NCBI GenBank assembly: GCA_902809985.1
Contig: CADDXC010000001.1
Location: 1,488,001 to 1,552,000 of the forward strand
Reading direction: 5' to 3'
Source of the DNA: Clostridiaceae bacterium BL-3
GTDB taxonomy: Bacteria > Bacillota > Clostridia > Clostridiales > Clostridiaceae
Length of the DNA: 64,000 nucleotides
The notes below the pieces were generated by a model. That model was given only the letters and a program-made list of their open reading frames with translations. It did no database searches and was not told where the DNA came from. The translations under genes and the position numbers were made by a program. Position 1 is the stretch's first letter; every line of letters begins with the position of its first letter. Below, in pieces: positions 62,201 through 64,000 of this stretch.

Positions 62201-63181
62201 GTGAAAACATTTAAGGTATTTGATGCTCATTCTGACATACTAGCTGATGTTACTGATAAAAGAATGAAAGGCAAAAAAAACATATTGCGGAACTATCATA
62301 TTGGTAGATTGCAAAAGGGCAATGTAAATGGCATATTATTGGCAGTTTGGATTGATCCTCCATATGTTAACAATCCTACTAAAAGAATGATGGACATTTT
62401 AGCAGCAACCTGTGAAGAAATAGGGGATATGAAAGATTGTGCAGCTGTTGCAGAAAATGCTCAGGATATTAGAAATATACAGGCCTCGGGGAAACTTGCT
62501 ATTGTTTTAGGAATGGAAGGACTCAGCGGATTAAAAGGAAATGTTGATGTTTTAAGCATGCTTTACCGTTTAGGAATAAGACATGCTATGCTGACTTGGA
62601 ATGAAGAAAATGAATTTGCTACAGGTGTTAAAAGTCCTAATAAAGAACGTGGAGTTACTAAAATCGGATTTGAAGCACTTACAAAGATGGAAAATTTAGG
62701 CATATTAATAGATACATCTCATGCAAATGAAAAAACTTTTTGGGACATATATGAAAAAACGACAAAACCTTTTATCGCTTCCCATTCTAACGTTTATAAT
62801 ATTTGTAATACAGAACGTAATTTAAAGGATGATCAAATTAAAGCAATTGCAGAGAGAAAAGGCGTGATTGGGATGAATTCATGGGCAGGTTTTATTGACA
62901 AACAAAAACCCTGTGTTGAAAAATTAGCAGATCATATAGACTACATTACAGATTTAGTCGGCATCGATTATATTAGCTTCGGATTCGATTTTTGTGATTT
63001 TCTAAATTCAGATGCAATGTCATTCAGTAAAAACGGTAATGGTGCAACACCTGGTCTAGAAGATGCATCTAAAATACCTAACTTAATAAACATTTTAATT
63101 AAAAGAGGTTATAAATCTGAAGATATAGAAAAGATAGCTTATAAAAACATAATGAGAGTATTGGAAGATGTATTAAATTAA
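62201..63181 (+). CDS. Membrane-dipeptidase-type (M19) zinc dipeptidase
   Basis: 326-aa TIM-barrel dipeptidase of the renal dipeptidase family. FDAHSDILADV supplies the first His and Asp ligands. The Glu ligand is in VLGMEGLSGL, the His ligands are in DTSHANEKTF and ASHSNVYN, the Arg follows in NTERNL, and GFDFCDFL replaces the usual Asp-containing GSDFDG. No signal peptide, so it is cytoplasmic. The GTG start at 62201 is behind AGGAGG. With the adjacent permease it would import and split a dipeptide, possibly one with a D-amino acid or a special peptide bond, because this family accepts those. Confidence 0.9.
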   Translation: MKTFKVFDAHSDILADVTDKRMKGKKNILRNYHIGRLQKGNVNGILLAVWIDPPYVNNPTKRMMDILAATCEEIGDMKDCAAVAENAQDIRNIQASGKLAIVLGMEGLSGLKGNVDVLSMLYRLGIRHAMLTWNEENEFATGVKSPNKERGVTKIGFEALTKMENLGILIDTSHANEKTFWDIYEKTTKPFIASHSNVYNICNTERNLKDDQIKAIAERKGVIGMNSWAGFIDKQKPCVEKLADHIDYITDLVGIDYISFGFDFCDFLNSDAMSFSKNGNGATPGLEDASKIPNLINILIKRGYKSEDIEKIAYKNIMRVLEDVLN

Positions 63182-63194
63182 TTAGTAATAGGCT

Positions 63195-63227
63195 GTACCT
63201 AGATTTGTGTAAATCAAATCCAGGTAC
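63195..63227. terminator. Terminator after the dipeptidase gene
   Basis: A 13-bp stem GTACCTAGATTTG/CAAATCCAGGTAC (one wobble) and a T-rich tail; it also lies downstream of asrC on the other strand. Confidence 0.8.
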
Positions 63228-63350
63228 GTTATTTTTATGTATGTATAAGCTGAAATAATGTTTTTTTAATTTACAGACTTTTTTCACAGTCCTCTCCCAT
63301 CCAGCTCTCTTGTTGTATTCTTTGTCCTACTTTCATCTATATATGCTCCT

Positions 63351-64000
63351 TTATATATGCTCCTTGACTTCGGCTTCGGGATTGAGTCTTACATCTTTTA
63401 AGGCCCACTTTTTAAATTCCTGATATCCGGTTCTGTCCACAATATATCCCACATGTTCTTTCCCACCGGGAGCATTTTTATCAATATAGTTTTCTATATA
63501 GTCATAGGTATTTAAAATTATCCTTACTATAATGTTTTCATCATCTATCCATTTGATGAATTCACGGCCGATTCTGGGATCCTTTTTGCCGGTTCTTCCC
63601 ATTATAACCAGCTTGTAATATTTTTTACCACTTCTTGTCCATGCACCTGCCGGACATTTGCCCACACATTCCCCGCAGCCTATACACTTGCTGTCATCTC
63701 TCACCACTTTGAAATTTTCAAAGCTGAGGGCATCTGCAGACCTGAGCCTGCAGTTGCTGACACAGGACTTGCAGCCTATACACCTGTAGCTGTCATACTG
63801 CGGCTCCGTCATGCCTATGATCCCAAAATCATGCATCCTGGCCTTTATACAGTCATTAGGACACCCTGTAAGGGCAATCTTCACATGATAGTCATTGGGA
63901 AATATGGCCTTTTCTATTTTTTTTGCAAAAGAGGTGGTATCGTAATTTGCAAAAGGACACACCCTGCTGCCTATACAGGCGCAGACATTTCTCGTACCTG
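63351..64000 (-). CDS. asrC: Anaerobic sulfite reductase subunit C (AsrC), 5' end outside window
   Basis: The minus-strand frame is open to the right edge, so the gene continues beyond the window and only the C-terminal 216 or so residues are seen. The siroheme-[4Fe-4S] ligands are clear: CIGSRVC near the right edge (C-x5-C) and CPNDC in IALTGCPNDCIKARMHDFG (C-x3-C). An inserted two-cluster ferredoxin domain (CIGCKSCVSNC and CIGCGECVGKCPAGAW) follows, the arrangement of AsrC. It reduces sulfite to sulfide as the catalytic subunit of AsrABC. The stop at 63351 is followed by GGAG and a short frame of about 21 codons that ends early. Confidence 0.92.
   Translation of the reverse strand, partial: GTRNVCACIGSRVCPFANYDTTSFAKKIEKAIFPNDYHVKIALTGCPNDCIKARMHDFGIIGMTEPQYDSYRCIGCKSCVSNCRLRSADALSFENFKVVRDDSKCIGCGECVGKCPAGAWTRSGKKYYKLVIMGRTGKKDPRIGREFIKWIDDENIIVRIILNTYDYIENYIDKNAPGGKEHVGYIVDRTGYQEFKKWALKDVRLNPEAEVKEHI

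Noticed and set aside
63271-63336. 21-codon minus-strand ORF after asrC with GGAG (starts MKVGQRIQQE)
   Set aside because: It is very short and looks like a scrap of a lost gene; there is no evidence of function. The upstream bases ATATATGCTCCT are also duplicated.
1-64000. tRNA or rRNA genes, CRISPR arrays, intact insertion sequences
   Set aside because: None were recognised on either strand; the only mobile-type signals are the Rpn gene and the REP-like repeat.

Overview
The window looks like a chromosomal segment of a low-GC, anaerobic, spore-forming Clostridium (Clostridium sensu stricto or a close relative). The reasons are AT-rich DNA, strong GGAGG ribosome binding sites, T-box, SAM-I and THF riboswitches, Stickland-type proline reductase genes, an AsrC-type sulfite reductase, a double-cubane/HgdB-type protein and an iron-dependent alcohol dehydrogenase. 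I cannot name the species. No rRNA, tRNA, CRISPR array, phage or intact insertion sequence was seen.

Layout. 1-3.9 kb: an RND efflux pump, cut at its 5' end by the window edge, with its membrane-fusion partner. 3.9-4.8 kb: a structured intergenic region and a probable SM-like, Ser/Asn-rich protein. 4.8-12.7 kb: a D-proline reductase island on the minus strand (prdR, prdC, prdA, a small two-repeat protein, prdB and a PrdE-PrdD-like fusion) read from a clear sigma-54 promoter. A REP-like perfect inverted repeat closes the island, which reads as visibly richer in GC than its surroundings. 13-15.4 kb: a VIT/vWA protein. 15.5-20.6 kb: a MetNIQ-type ABC importer flanked by two near-identical UroD-family methyltransferase genes. 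20.8-21.6 kb: a 54-residue microprotein behind two tandem isoleucine T-boxes. 21.7-26.3 kb: an Rpn-type nuclease, a BlaI/BlaR1-type pair with its palindromic operator, and a decayed penicillin-binding protein gene.

26.5-33.4 kb: the full trpEGDCFBA operon behind a tryptophan T-box with two decision points. 33.5-42.5 kb: MarR/MATE, aspartate 4-decarboxylase, DapB, a DUF166-like protein, a double-cubane protein, MnmA and a NifS-type desulfurase. 42.7-46.4 kb: a Cys-rich small protein, a THF riboswitch with a FolT-type S component, and ilvB behind an isoleucine T-box. 46.5-52.9 kb: an amino-acid permease, an alcohol dehydrogenase, topoisomerase III and a SAM-riboswitch-controlled 145-aa protein. 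53.3-58.6 kb: two OPA-family transporters and a PhoR/PhoP-like two-component system, with five 9-bp TTAACA repeats between them. 58.8-64 kb: MnmM, a XRE-cupin regulator with twin palindromic operators in front of an amino-acid permease and a dipeptidase, and the 3' part of asrC.

The recurring theme is amino-acid economy: proline fermentation, tryptophan and branched-chain synthesis, aspartate and peptide use, and import of methionine-like compounds. At least six cis-regulatory RNAs sense amino acids, SAM or folate. The most unusual items are the circularly permuted PrdA paralog, the tandem-T-box microprotein, the SAM-riboswitch orphan and the duplicated UroD methyltransferases around metNIQ.
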